Source: Pseudomonas sp. 5P_3.1_Bac2
GTDB lineage: Bacteria; Pseudomonadota; Gammaproteobacteria; Pseudomonadales; Pseudomonadaceae
Assembly: GCF_025465995.1 (NCBI RefSeq)
Contig: NZ_JANLNY010000028.1
Coordinates: forward strand, 1-64,000
Length of the DNA stretch: 64,000 nucleotides
Reading direction: 5' to 3'
Part shown: positions 42,280 to 51,420 of the stretch, one piece after another
Layout of the letters: each line of letters opens with the position of its first letter
How positions within the stretch are numbered: the first letter of the stretch is position 1
Program-made: the position numbers and the translations under genes
Notes under the pieces: generated by a model
The model's database searches: none
Seen by the model: the letters and a program-made list of their open reading frames with translations, nothing else
What the model was told of the DNA's origin: nothing

Positions 42280-44865
42280 ATGACCCTCTTCAAAAGTCGC
42301 GCTAAACCCCAGCCGCCAAGCGGCCTCGCCAGCAGTGCGGAGCTCACCGGCAGCGCGCAACAACAAGCCGCGCGCTCAGCCACTCACGGCTTGCTGCCCG
42401 GCGCCCTGCTGGCCTTGGTTGGGGTGGCGTTGGGCGCGGCGCTGTTGTGGTTCGGCCCGTTAAGCAGTGCCCATCAGCAACATCTGCAACAACTCAGTCA
42501 GGCGTGGGGTGAAGGTCAGGCCGGGGTGATTAAAAAAGCCCTAAAACAACTGCGCGTGGATAGCGAAGCCGCGGCCAGCACAGCTCAAGTGCTGCAAGCC
42601 CTGCAAAGCCAAGACAGCCAACAGCTGCGCAGCGCCGAGCTGAATATCAGCGCCTGGCCTGGAGTGGTCGACGCCCAACTCAACCTGCGCGGCCAAGCGG
42701 TGCCCAACGCCGAGCGCGCCGCGCCGATGAATTTCGCCGCACTGGATTTGCTACGCCGCGCGGAAAGCGGGCAAAACCCAGCGGTGGAGGCCTATAAAGT
42801 CGACAAGCGCTGGCTGGCCTATAGCGTGGTAGCCGTACGAGCCAACGCCAACGAGGCGCCACTGGGCACCTTGCTGATCGCCGTCGATCTGCAGCGCCTG
42901 ACCGCCAGCCTGCCCGACATGCCTGCTGAAGTGGGGCAAATGCAATTGCTCCAGCAGTTCAGCAGCGCCCCGGCGCAAGTCTTGTTGCAACGCGGCCAAG
43001 CGGATGGCGCGGCGCTGAGCTTTAATACCGGCAACCCGCACTGGAGCCTCAGCTTCAGCCCTGGCAGCAGCCTGCTCAGCCCCATGTTGTCGCCCCTGCT
43101 GTTGGCCTGCGCCGCGCTGCTGGCCCTGGCCGGCGCTTTGGCTGGTCTGTATCTGCTGCACTATAGTCTGCAACGCAAGATCGCCGGCGATGCCGACCAA
43201 CTCGACCAAATGCTCACGCAACTCGCGGCGGGTAAAAACATCAAAGCCTTTAGTCTGAGCCTGGCTCCGCTGCACAATCTGGCCCAACACATGGCGCGCT
43301 TGCCGCGCCGTGGCAATGCTTCGAGCAGCCCCAGCACTCCGGCTGCTGCACCCAGCCCTGCGAGCCCGCCGGCCGCAGTCATTACCGACCCGCTGTTTCA
43401 GGACACCGATATCTTGGACATAGATATTCTCGACGAAGACATGGACTTACTCGGTCTCAACCCGCAAACCGGCGCAGCCGCCAAGGTGGCGCCCAAACTG
43501 CCAGCAGATATTTTCCGTGCTTACGACATCCGTGGCGTGGTCGGACGCAGCCTAAACGGCGAAACCGCCTACTGGATCGGCCGCGCCATTGGCTCGCAGA
43601 GCCTGGCTCAAGGCGAACCCCACGTCAGCGTCGGTCGTGATGGCCGCCTGTCCGGCCCGGAACTGGCGCAGCAACTGATCCAAGGTCTGCTCGACTGCGG
43701 CTGTATCGTCAGCGATGTGGGCATGGTGCCGACGCCGGTGACCTATTACGCGGCGCACACCTTGGCCGGTAAGTCGGCAGTGATGCTCACCGGCAGCCAC
43801 AACCCGGCCGATTACAACGGCTTTAAAATCGTCATCGCCGGCGACACCTTGGCCAATGAGCAAATCCAAGCGCTCAAGCAGCGTATCGACAACAACGACT
43901 TGGCCAGCGGCGTCGGCAGCGTCGAGCAGGTCGATTTGCTGCCGGCCTACCTCAAGCAAATCCGCGATGACATCGCCATGGCCAAACCGCTGCGCGTGGT
44001 GGTCGACTGCGGCAACGGTGTGGCCGGGGTGATCGCCCCGCAACTGCTGGAAGCCTTGGGCTGCACGGTAATCCCGCTGTTCTGCGAGGTGGATGGCAAC
44101 TTCCCCAACCATCACCCCGACCCGGGCAAGCCGGAAAACCTGGTCGACCTGATCGCCAAGGTCAAAGAAGAAAAGGCCGATATCGGCCTGGCCTTTGACG
44201 GCGATGGCGACCGCTTAGGCGTCGTCACCAACCTCGGCAACATCGTCTTCCCCGACCGTTTGCTGATGCTGTTTGCCAAGGACGTGGTGTCGCGCAACCC
44301 TGGCGCCGACATCATCTTCGACGTCAAATGCACACGCCGCCTGACCCCGCTGATCAGCGGTTACGGTGGCCGCCCGGTGATGTGGAAAACCGGCCACTCG
44401 CTGATCAAAAAGAAAATGAAAGAAACCGGTGCTTTACTGGCCGGCGAAATGAGCGGGCATATCTTTATCAAGGAACGCTGGTATGGCTTTGACGATGGCA
44501 TCTACGCCGCCGCTCGCCTGCTGGAGATCCTGAGCCAGGAGCAACGCGACGCCGACCAGGTGTTCCGCGCCTTCCCGGACGATATCAGCACGCCGGAAAT
44601 CAACATCGAAGTCACCGAGCAAAGCAAGTTCAGCATCATCCACAGCCTGCAAAGCGAAGGCGTATGGGGTGAAGCCAAACTGACCGATCTCGATGGTATA
44701 CGCGTCGACTACCCCAAAGGCTGGGGCCTGGTGCGCGCCTCCAACACCACACCGGTGCTGGTGCTGCGTTTCGAGGCCGAGAACGAGCAGGAGCTGGAGC
44801 GCATCAAGGCGGTGTTCCGCGCCCAATTGCAGCGCGTCGCGCCTGATCTCAAGCTGCCGTTTTGA
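42280..44865 (+). CDS. algC: Phosphomannomutase/phosphoglucomutase AlgC, long membrane-anchored form
   Basis: An 861-residue protein. The N-terminal ~400 residues hold TM1 (about 38-58, LLALVGVALGAALLWFG), a periplasmic region of about 210 residues, TM2 (about 268-292, LLLACAALLALAGALAGLYL), and an Ala/Pro/acidic linker. The C-terminal ~460 residues are the classic enzyme: PADIFRAYDIRGVVG, the phosphoserine loop MLTGSHNPADYNG, the metal loop FDGDGDRLG and the sugar loop GEMSGHIF. It makes mannose-1-P and glucose-1-P for LPS, alginate or other polysaccharides. The start follows GAGGAGA. The role of the membrane part is not established; an in-frame ATG at 43441 could give a 474-residue soluble form. 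Confidence 0.93.
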   Translation: MTLFKSRAKPQPPSGLASSAELTGSAQQQAARSATHGLLPGALLALVGVALGAALLWFGPLSSAHQQHLQQLSQAWGEGQAGVIKKALKQLRVDSEAAASTAQVLQALQSQDSQQLRSAELNISAWPGVVDAQLNLRGQAVPNAERAAPMNFAALDLLRRAESGQNPAVEAYKVDKRWLAYSVVAVRANANEAPLGTLLIAVDLQRLTASLPDMPAEVGQMQLLQQFSSAPAQVLLQRGQADGAALSFNTGNPHWSLSFSPGSSLLSPMLSPLLLACAALLALAGALAGLYLLHYSLQRKIAGDADQLDQMLTQLAAGKNIKAFSLSLAPLHNLAQHMARLPRRGNASSSPSTPAAAPSPASPPAAVITDPLFQDTDILDIDILDEDMDLLGLNPQTGAAAKVAPKLPADIFRAYDIRGVVGRSLNGETAYWIGRAIGSQSLAQGEPHVSVGRDGRLSGPELAQQLIQGLLDCGCIVSDVGMVPTPVTYYAAHTLAGKSAVMLTGSHNPADYNGFKIVIAGDTLANEQIQALKQRIDNNDLASGVGSVEQVDLLPAYLKQIRDDIAMAKPLRVVVDCGNGVAGVIAPQLLEALGCTVIPLFCEVDGNFPNHHPDPGKPENLVDLIAKVKEEKADIGLAFDGDGDRLGVVTNLGNIVFPDRLLMLFAKDVVSRNPGADIIFDVKCTRRLTPLISGYGGRPVMWKTGHSLIKKKMKETGALLAGEMSGHIFIKERWYGFDDGIYAAARLLEILSQEQRDADQVFRAFPDDISTPEINIEVTEQSKFSIIHSLQSEGVWGEAKLTDLDGIRVDYPKGWGLVRASNTTPVLVLRFEAENEQELERIKAVFRAQLQRVAPDLKLPF

Positions 44866-44895
44866 TTGAACTACGTTTTTTAACTGGAGTACCGC

Positions 44896-45801
44896 ATGAC
44901 CCTCGAACGCGATGCCGCCGCACAAACCGCCAAGGTTCTGTCTGAAGCACTGCCTTATATCCGCCGCTACGTCGGTAAGACCTTGGTCATCAAGTACGGC
45001 GGCAATGCCATGGAAAGCGAGGAGCTGAAGACCGGCTTCGCCCGTGACATCGTGCTGATGAAGGCGGTGGGCATCAACCCCGTGGTGGTCCACGGCGGCG
45101 GCCCGCAAATTGGCGACCTGCTCAAACGGCTGTCAATTGAAAGCCACTTTATCGACGGCATGCGCGTCACCGATGCGCAGACCATGGACGTGGTGGAAAT
45201 GGTCCTCGGCGGCCAGGTCAACAAGTCCATCGTCAACCTGATCAACAGCCACGGCGGCAGCGCCATCGGCCTGACCGGTAAAGACGCGCAGCTGATTCGG
45301 GCGAAAAAGCTCACCGTTACCCGTCAGACGCCAGAGATGACCAAGCCGGAAATCATCGACATCGGCCAAGTCGGCGAAGTGGTGAGCATCAACACCGACC
45401 TGCTCAATCTGCTGGTGCAGGGCGACTTTATTCCAGTGATCGCGCCGATTGGCGTCGGCCCAGAGGGCGAGTCGTACAACATCAACGCCGACCTGGTCGC
45501 GGGCAAAGTGGCTGAAGCACTGCGTGCTGAGAAACTGATGCTGCTGACCAACATCGCCGGCCTCATGGATAAAGAAGGCAAGGTGCTGACCGGTCTAAGC
45601 ACTCAGCAAGTCGACGAACTGATCGCCGACGGCACCATCTACGGCGGCATGCTGCCGAAGATCCGCTGCGCCCTGGAAGCCGTGCAAGGCGGTGTCGGCA
45701 GCTCGTTGATTATCGACGGCCGCGTGCCTAATGCGATTCTGCTGGAAATCTTCACCGACACCGGTGTCGGTACCCTGATCAGTAACCGCAAACGCGGCTA
45801 A
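44896..45801 (+). CDS. argB: Acetylglutamate kinase
   Basis: A 301-residue amino acid kinase. The ATP-site motif is LVIKYGGNAMESE (about 32), the substrate loop VVVHGGGPQIGDLL (about 65), and INADLVAGKVAEAL near 195. An N-terminal helix before the core suggests the arginine-sensitive hexameric type. It phosphorylates N-acetylglutamate in arginine synthesis. It lies 30 bases after algC with its own ribosome-binding site CTGGAG. Confidence 0.97.
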   Translation: MTLERDAAAQTAKVLSEALPYIRRYVGKTLVIKYGGNAMESEELKTGFARDIVLMKAVGINPVVVHGGGPQIGDLLKRLSIESHFIDGMRVTDAQTMDVVEMVLGGQVNKSIVNLINSHGGSAIGLTGKDAQLIRAKKLTVTRQTPEMTKPEIIDIGQVGEVVSINTDLLNLLVQGDFIPVIAPIGVGPEGESYNINADLVAGKVAEALRAEKLMLLTNIAGLMDKEGKVLTGLSTQQVDELIADGTIYGGMLPKIRCALEAVQGGVGSSLIIDGRVPNAILLEIFTDTGVGTLISNRKRG

Positions 45802-45815
45802 CTGGCACTGCAACC

Positions 45816-45842
45816 CCATCAGCTTGCCTGGCAGGCTGATGG
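45816..45842 (+). terminator. Hairpin after argB
   Basis: CCATCAGC (45816-45823) pairs with GCTGATGG (45835-45842), with TGCC/GGCA extending inside. It starts 14 bases past the argB stop. The trailing sequence is not T-rich, so this is a weak or Rho-assisted end. Confidence 0.5.
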
Positions 45843-45909
45843 CGGCGGCAAAGCCTCTGTCCCGAGGCTAACCCCACTCGATCGCTTAACTCAGCGGACT
45901 AAACGCAGC

Positions 45910-46503
45910 TTACTGCGCATCACCTAATAGCTGGCGCACACGTTCAAGATCGTTGGCGAAATTACGCTCAGCTTCCTCGCGCGCCTGTTGGTAACGGGCG
46001 ATATCCGCGTTCAGGCGCACTTGCTCGGCTTTTTGGCTGTCGATCTGATCGAGCAGATGGGCTTGCACCTTGCGCCCCGCGCGCTCTTGATCGGCAGCCT
46101 GGGCCTGCAAGCTGGCCTGCTGACTGGCGGCCGAATTGAGGTTGCCGCGCGCCACGCCCAACAAGCCATCCAACTCGGCGAGCTTGCGGCTACGGGCACG
46201 TTCAACATCTTCTGGGGAGCTGTACAGGCGCAGCAGTTGCTCATCGGAGCTGGCCTGGGCCTTTTGCGCGAGGATCTTCTTCAGCTCCTCGGCCGTCGGC
46301 GCCGGCGCCACCTCATGGATGACCCGGCCCTGATCGTTAAGCACCTGGTAGCCCTTGCTGATAAATTCCGGCGGCACGCCCTGGCGGCTCAGCACGGTGG
46401 TGCCGTGGTCATCGATATAGCGGTAGAGCTCTGCCGCCTGCGCCACAACTGGCAGCGCCATGCACAGCAACAGCGAAAAGCGGATCAGGCCAGTTCTACG
46501 CAT
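45910..46503 (-). CDS. DUF4124-domain exported coiled-coil protein
   Basis: A 197-residue protein with a signal peptide (FSLLLCMALPVVAQAAE). The N-terminal DUF4124 motif is ELYRYIDDHGTTVLSRQGVP (about 24-43), followed by an Ala/Gln/Glu-rich coiled coil from about 110 to the end. DUF4124 proteins are common in pseudomonads and have no firm function. It is 26 bases downstream of pyrE on the same strand and may share its transcript. Confidence 0.85.
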   Translation of the reverse strand: MRRTGLIRFSLLLCMALPVVAQAAELYRYIDDHGTTVLSRQGVPPEFISKGYQVLNDQGRVIHEVAPAPTAEELKKILAQKAQASSDEQLLRLYSSPEDVERARSRKLAELDGLLGVARGNLNSAASQQASLQAQAADQERAGRKVQAHLLDQIDSQKAEQVRLNADIARYQQAREEAERNFANDLERVRQLLGDAQ

Positions 46504-46529
46504 CGATGCAGCACCTTGTAATGGGCAGA

Positions 46530-47171
46530 TTAGATACCGTATTGCTCGCGGTACGCTTGTACCGCCGGTAAATAGTGCTTGAGTTGCGCATCCTCTGCCA
46601 GATATTCAAGAACCTGTTCTAGCGACACAATGCTCACTACGGGCATAGCGTAGTCGCGTTGTACTTCCTGAATGGCCGAAAGATCGCCTTTGCCACGCTC
46701 TTGGCGGTTGAGGGCAATCAGCACGCCAGCGGCTTGCGCGTTTTGCGCCTGGATGATTTGCATCACTTCGCGAATGGCAGTGCCGGCCGTGATTACGTCA
46801 TCTATGATCAGTACACGACCAGCCAGCGGAGCCCCAACGAGGGTGCCACCTTCACCATGATCTTTGGCTTCTTTGCGATTGAAACACCAAGGCACATCAC
46901 GCTGATGATGCTCGGCCAGCGCCACCGCAGTGGTTGCAGCCAACGGGATACCTTTATAGGCCGGGCCGAACAGAACATCGAAGTCGATGCCGCTGTCTAT
47001 CACCGCTTCAGCATAAAAACGCCCGAGCTGAGCCAAAGCTAATCCGCTGTCAAATAATCCGGCATTGAAAAAATATGGGCTGACGCGCCCCGACTTAAGG
47101 GTGAACTGGCCAAAGCGCAGTACTCCACGCTCGATGGCAAAACGGATGAAATCGCGCTGGTACGCTTGCAT
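46530..47171 (-). CDS. pyrE: Orotate phosphoribosyltransferase
   Basis: A 213-residue type I PRTase. The PRPP motif is VLIIDDVITAGTAI (about 120-133), with SGRVSPYFFNAGLFDSG near the N-terminus and AYKGIPLAATTAVAL (about 70-84). It makes OMP from orotate and PRPP. It is divergent from crc across 93 bases, the arrangement known in pseudomonads. Confidence 0.98.
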   Translation of the reverse strand: MQAYQRDFIRFAIERGVLRFGQFTLKSGRVSPYFFNAGLFDSGLALAQLGRFYAEAVIDSGIDFDVLFGPAYKGIPLAATTAVALAEHHQRDVPWCFNRKEAKDHGEGGTLVGAPLAGRVLIIDDVITAGTAIREVMQIIQAQNAQAAGVLIALNRQERGKGDLSAIQEVQRDYAMPVVSIVSLEQVLEYLAEDAQLKHYLPAVQAYREQYGI

Positions 47172-47264
47172 TTAAAAGTCCCGGACGACACGGATTGACT
47201 AGGAATTTAGCTAATTTGGAATGAGCTCGGGTATCATACACGCACGCGATTTTAGGGGCCATTT

Positions 47265-48044
47265 ATGCGGATCATCAGTGTGAACGTGAATGGTATTCAT
47301 GCTGCAGTCGAACGAGGATTACTCAGTTGGTTGCAAGCACAGAATGCCGACGTCATCTGCCTGCAGGACACCCGCGCCTCCGCCTTTGAACTGGACGACC
47401 AAGCCCTCCAATTGGATGGCTATTTCCTTTATGCCTGTGATGCAGAAGTACCAAGCCTTGGTGGCGTGGCCCTGTACTCCCGTTTGCAACCCAAGGCGAT
47501 TATCAGCGGTCTGGGCTTTGAAATGTCCGACCGCTACGGGCGCTACCTGCAAGCCGATTTCGACAAAGTCAGTATTGCCACTGTACTCATGCCTTCGGGC
47601 ATGCAAGGTGACGAGAATCTGAACCAGAAGTTTAAGTTTATGGACGACTTCACCCATTACTTAGACAAGCAGCGCCGCAAACGCCGTGAGTACATTTACT
47701 GCGGTTCGTTCTACGTCGCGCACCAGAAACTGGACGTGAAGAACTGGCGTGACTGCCAGCAATCACCAGGCTTCCTGGCGCCAGAACGGGCGTGGATGGA
47801 TGAAGTGGTGGGCAACATGGGCTATGTCGACGCCCTGCGTGAAGTCAGCCGCGAAGGCGATCAATTCAGCTGGTGGCCCGATAGCGAACAAGCCGAGTTA
47901 CTCAACTTAGGCTATCGCTTCGACTACCAACTGCTGACACCGGGCATGCGTCGCAGCATTCGTACTGCGCGCCTGCCACGTCAGCCGCGCTTCTCCCAGC
48001 ACGCGCCGCTGATCGTCGATTACGACTGGACGCTGAGCGTCTAG
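47265..48044 (+). CDS. crc: Catabolite repression control protein Crc
   Basis: A 259-residue protein of the exonuclease III/EEP fold (MRIISVNVNGIHAAVERGLL; VICLQDTRA; YRFDYQLLTPGMR; FSQHAPLIVDYDW). Several nuclease catalytic positions are altered, for example LQDTR in place of LQET/K, as expected for Crc, which has lost nuclease activity. It works with Hfq to repress translation of catabolic mRNAs when preferred carbon sources are present, which is relevant to the amine and alanine genes of this window. AGGGG precedes the ATG. Confidence 0.96.
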   Translation: MRIISVNVNGIHAAVERGLLSWLQAQNADVICLQDTRASAFELDDQALQLDGYFLYACDAEVPSLGGVALYSRLQPKAIISGLGFEMSDRYGRYLQADFDKVSIATVLMPSGMQGDENLNQKFKFMDDFTHYLDKQRRKRREYIYCGSFYVAHQKLDVKNWRDCQQSPGFLAPERAWMDEVVGNMGYVDALREVSREGDQFSWWPDSEQAELLNLGYRFDYQLLTPGMRRSIRTARLPRQPRFSQHAPLIVDYDWTLSV

Positions 48045-48059
48045 ACGTTAATCGCCCAG

Positions 48060-48090
48060 AAAAAACCGCAGCCCTAAGCTGCGGTTTTTT
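48060..48090 (+). terminator. Terminator after crc
   Basis: CCGCAGC (48066-48072) pairs with GCTGCGG (48078-48084), flanked by an A run and TTTTTT. It lies 16 bases past the crc stop. Confidence 0.92.
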
Positions 48091-48119
48091 GTTTGTGCAG
48101 CATGCCAATCAGCCATCCT

Positions 48120-48146
48120 AAAAAAGCCCTGCGAAGCAGGGCCTTT
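48120..48146 (-). terminator. Terminator after DUF4870 gene
   Basis: GCCCTGC (48126-48132) pairs with GCAGGGC (48136-48142) around GAA; the A run 48120-48125 gives a T run on the minus strand. It is 15 bases beyond the gene's stop. Confidence 0.88.
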
Positions 48147-48160
48147 GTGCGGCAAACCGC

Positions 48161-48529
48161 TTACTTAACCAAGCGCAAACACAACGGGTAGCGATAATGC
48201 TCGCCAGTGTTGGCTTTGATCCCGGCAATGATGGTCAGAATCAGGGCCGCCAGACTGATCAACGCTGCCAGCGGGAAACCGACCAGCACCCACATCAGCG
48301 CGCCGCTGACCATCAGGGCGATACTGACGGTGATCTGGAAGTTGAGCGCTTCTTTGCCCTGTTCGTCGACAAAGGGGTCCAGCTCCTTTTTCAGCTGCCA
48401 GACAATCAACGGCCCCAGCACATTGGCCACCATCGGCATGATCAACCAAGCGAAGGCGGCGTAATGGCAGAGCATGGCCCATTTGCGGGCCTCTGCATTA
48501 GGTTGGGTGCTGGGCAGTTGATCAGTCAC
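48161..48529 (-). CDS. DUF4870 small membrane protein
   Basis: A 122-residue protein with about three hydrophobic helices (YAAFAWLIMPMVANVLGPLI; ITVSIALMVSGALMWVLVGF; LAALISLAALILTIIAGI) and the family features WAMLCHYAAF, VWQLKKE...PFVDEQGKEALNFQ. The GTG at 48529 is used because GGAG lies seven bases upstream, against one base for the GTG at 48535. Function is unknown. It is 29 bases downstream of rph on the same strand. Confidence 0.9.
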   Translation of the reverse strand: MTDQLPSTQPNAEARKWAMLCHYAAFAWLIMPMVANVLGPLIVWQLKKELDPFVDEQGKEALNFQITVSIALMVSGALMWVLVGFPLAALISLAALILTIIAGIKANTGEHYRYPLCLRLVK

Positions 48530-48558
48530 GAACACACTCCGAAGTACTTGGCGATGGC

Positions 48559-49284
48559 TTAGTTGGCACTCAGAGCCGCTTGCTGCAAGGCAAACAGCTG
48601 GCTGATGCCATCTTGCGCCAACGCCAACATGGCATTCAACTCGGCCGGCTGGAAGGGCGCGCCTTCGGCAGTGCCCTGCACTTCAATGAAGCCGCCAGTG
48701 CTGGTCATCACCACGTTGAGGTCGGTCTCAGCGGCAGAGTCTTCCAGATAATCCAGGTCCAGCACCGGCTGGCCCTCATAGATGCCGACCGACACCGCCG
48801 AGATCATCTGTTTGATCGGGTCGCCGCCTTTGAGGCCACCACGTTTTTTGATCACTTGCAGGGCATCGACCAACGCCACCATAGCGCCAGTGATCGACGC
48901 GGTACGGGTACCGCCATCGGCTTGGATCACATCGCAATCGACATACAGGGTGATTTCGCCCAGCTTGCTCATATCCAGTGCGGCGCGCAGCGAGCGGCCG
49001 ATCAGACGCTGGATTTCCAGAGTGCGGCCGCCTTGCTTGCCACGGCTGGCTTCACGCTGGTTACGATCGCCGGTGGCGCGCGGCAGCATGCCGTATTCGG
49101 CGGTCAACCAGCCTTGACCCTGACCTTTAAGGAAGCGCGGCACGCCCGACTCGACGCTGACCGTGCAAATCACTTTGGTGTCGCCAAACTCAACCAGTAC
49201 CGAGCCTTCAGCGTGCTTGGTGTAGTTGCGGGTGATGCGGATCGGGCGCAACTGATCGGCGGCGCGGCCACTAGGACGTTTCAT
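48559..49284 (-). CDS. rph: Ribonuclease PH
   Basis: A 241-residue phosphorolytic 3'-5' exoribonuclease for tRNA 3' end processing. Motifs: MKRPSGRAADQLRPI at the N-terminus, RFLKGQGQGWLTAEYGMLP, REASRGKQGGRTLEIQRLIG, and VDCDVIQADGGTRTASITGA. No frameshift, unlike the well-known E. coli K-12 allele. It is divergent from yicC across about 140 bases. Confidence 0.97.
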   Translation of the reverse strand: MKRPSGRAADQLRPIRITRNYTKHAEGSVLVEFGDTKVICTVSVESGVPRFLKGQGQGWLTAEYGMLPRATGDRNQREASRGKQGGRTLEIQRLIGRSLRAALDMSKLGEITLYVDCDVIQADGGTRTASITGAMVALVDALQVIKKRGGLKGGDPIKQMISAVSVGIYEGQPVLDLDYLEDSAAETDLNVVMTSTGGFIEVQGTAEGAPFQPAELNAMLALAQDGISQLFALQQAALSAN

Positions 49285-49422
49285 CAACTATTACCTGTTC
49301 TGAATAAAAATCTGCCCACATTATAGGGCCATCGACTGTGACAGTATGCCGAATTGGGAAGGCCACAGCGCACTGCGCTACAATCTGCGCTCTTTGCCGA
49401 CAGACTTTTGCGAGGTCGCCCC

Positions 49423-50286
49423 ATGATCCACAGCATGACTGCCTTCGCCCGCGCCGAACAAGCGCTCGCCAATGGCACCCTGAGCTGGGAGCTGCGCTCG
49501 GTCAACCACCGCTACCTGGAACCGCACCTGCGCCTGCCCGAAGCTTTCCGCGACTTGGAAGGCGCGGTGCGCGATGCCCTGCGTAACGGCCTGTCCCGTG
49601 GCAAAGTCGAGTGCACCCTGCGTTACAGTGAAGAAAACACCGGCCAAGCCCTGCAAGTCGACCTGCAGCGTGCCGCGCAGTTGATTGCCGCCGCCGAGAG
49701 CGTGGCCAACCTGATCAAACAGCCTGCGCCGCTGAATCCGTTGGAGGTGCTGGGCTGGCCCGGCGTATTGGTGGCCGATGCCGTCGATCCACAAGCGCTC
49801 AACCAAAGTGCAATGGGCCTGTTCAATCAAGCCCTGAAAGAGCTGAAAAACGGCCGCGAGCGTGAAGGCAGCGAGCTGGCCAAACTGCTCAACGAGCGCC
49901 TCGACAGCATTCTTGAGCAAGTCGCCGAGCTGCGTGAGCTGGTGCCGCAAATGCTCGCCGGGCAACGGCAGAAGGTGCTTGATCGCAGCGCCGAGATGCA
50001 AGTCGAGCTGGACCCGCAGCGCCTGGAACAGGAGCTGGTGATCCTCGCCCAGAAGAGTGACGTGGCCGAAGAGCTGGACCGCTTGAGCACCCACGTCAGC
50101 GAAGTGCGGCGCGTGCTTAAAAGTGCCGGTGCCACTGGCCGCCGCCTGGACTTCCTGATGCAGGAGCTCAACCGCGAAGCCAACACCCTGGGCTCGAAAG
50201 CCTTTGACACCCGCAGCACCCAAGCGGCGGTGAACCTGAAAGTCCTGATCGAGCAAATGCGCGAACAGGTGCAGAACATCGAATAA
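49423..50286 (+). CDS. yicC: YicC-family protein (endoribonuclease)
   Basis: A 287-residue member of the YicC/YloC family. The N-terminal signature is MIHSMTAFARAEQ with ELRSVNHRYLEPHLRLPE, and the C-terminal DUF1732 part reads RRLDFLMQELNREANTLGSK. Family members have been linked to RNA turnover. ATG 49423 is preferred to the 49354 frame, which adds an unrelated leader. It is followed after 60 bases by gmk. Confidence 0.95.
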   Translation: MIHSMTAFARAEQALANGTLSWELRSVNHRYLEPHLRLPEAFRDLEGAVRDALRNGLSRGKVECTLRYSEENTGQALQVDLQRAAQLIAAAESVANLIKQPAPLNPLEVLGWPGVLVADAVDPQALNQSAMGLFNQALKELKNGREREGSELAKLLNERLDSILEQVAELRELVPQMLAGQRQKVLDRSAEMQVELDPQRLEQELVILAQKSDVAEELDRLSTHVSEVRRVLKSAGATGRRLDFLMQELNREANTLGSKAFDTRSTQAAVNLKVLIEQMREQVQNIE

Positions 50287-50346
50287 GCCAGCGCTGCGCG
50301 CCACTGATACGCGCAGCCGTCCCAACCTTTATTGCAGGAGCAGGCC

Positions 50347-50964
50347 ATGCCCACTAGCGGCACTCTCTACATCATTTCCGCGCCCTCGGGAGCCGGCAAA
50401 AGCAGCCTGGTCAAGGCCCTGACCGACAGCGAAAGCCAAGTGCGCGTATCGGTGTCCCACACCACCCGCGCGATGCGCCCCGGCGAAATCGACGGGCTGC
50501 ATTACCACTTTGTCGACCACGGGCAATTCAGCGTCATGCTCGAACGCAGCGAGTTTCTTGAGCACGCGCAGGTCTTCGACAACTATTACGGCACCTCGCA
50601 GCGCTGGCTGGAACAAACCCTGGCCGAAGGCTACGACCTGATTCTGGAAATCGACTGGCAAGGCGCGCAGCAGGTACGCAAGCTGATGCCGCAAGCCAAA
50701 TCGATCTTTATCCTGCCGCCGACCAAAGAGGCCCTGCAGCATCGTCTCAACCAACGTGGCCAGGACAGCGCAGAGGTGATCGAACGACGCATGCGTGATG
50801 CCGTCAACGAGATGAGCCATTACGTCGAGTTCGACTACCTGGTGATCAACGATGATTTCGCCCACGCCCTGAGCGACCTCAAGGCGATTTTCCAGGCCAA
50901 CCGCCTGCTGCAGTCGGTGCAACAACAGCGCCACGCCGGGCTGCTCAGTGAGCTATTGGTCTGA
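50347..50964 (+). CDS. gmk: Guanylate kinase
   Basis: A 205-residue nucleoside monophosphate kinase. P-loop SAPSGAGKSSLVKAL (about 10-24), GMP-binding VSHTTRAMRPGEIDGLHYHF (about 37-56) and ILEIDWQGAQQVR (about 98) are all intact. It converts GMP to GDP and is a target of (p)ppGpp in some bacteria, fitting its place with rpoZ and spoT. ATG 50347 has CAGGAG upstream; 50332 is in frame but lacks one. Confidence 0.98.
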   Translation: MPTSGTLYIISAPSGAGKSSLVKALTDSESQVRVSVSHTTRAMRPGEIDGLHYHFVDHGQFSVMLERSEFLEHAQVFDNYYGTSQRWLEQTLAEGYDLILEIDWQGAQQVRKLMPQAKSIFILPPTKEALQHRLNQRGQDSAEVIERRMRDAVNEMSHYVEFDYLVINDDFAHALSDLKAIFQANRLLQSVQQQRHAGLLSELLV

Positions 50965-50969
50965 TAGCG

Positions 50970-50992
50970 AAGCACTGGCTAAATCAGTGCTT
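50970..50992 (+). terminator. Hairpin after gmk
   Basis: AAGCACTG (50970-50977) pairs with CAGTGCTT (50985-50992), loop GCTAAAT. It starts six bases past the gmk stop and is followed by CCCTTAAT, not a strong T run, so partial termination before rpoZ is likely. Confidence 0.6.
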
Positions 50993-51096
50993 CCCTTAAT
51001 GCTGGTGATTTTTTAGACTATTCAGTCCGTTCGTCCAGCCGGCTTGCACTGCCTGGACCTAGATTTCGCACTTAATTTTGTCGTACGAGGAATACC

Positions 51097-51360
51097 ATGG
51101 CCCGCGTTACCGTTGAAGATTGCCTGGACAACGTTGTTAACCGCTTTGAGTTGGTCATGCTCGCCACCAAGCGTTCGCGCCAACTGGCCACCGGCGGCAA
51201 AGAGCCGAAAGTGGCGTGGGAAAACGACAAGCCAACCGTAGTAGCCCTGCGCGAAATCGCTGCTGGCCTGGTTGATTATGACGTTATCGCCCAAGACGAC
51301 ATCGTTGAAGAAGAGCCGCTGTTCGCCGCCTTCGAGGAAGAGGCGAACGAGCCTCTGTAA
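51097..51360 (+). CDS. rpoZ: RNA polymerase omega subunit
   Basis: An 87-residue protein with the canonical N-terminus MARVTVEDCLDNVVNRFELV and the conserved KRSRQLATGG, followed by KPTVVALREIAAGLVDYDV. GAGGA precedes the ATG. Omega assists assembly of RNA polymerase and forms one (p)ppGpp site, consistent with coexpression with spoT 60 bases downstream. Confidence 0.98.
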   Translation: MARVTVEDCLDNVVNRFELVMLATKRSRQLATGGKEPKVAWENDKPTVVALREIAAGLVDYDVIAQDDIVEEEPLFAAFEEEANEPL

Positions 51361-51420
51361 GCTGATGCCTGGTCGAAGTGCACAGACGCAGGCATTCCTG
51401 ACTCAGCATGGGGTTCACCC

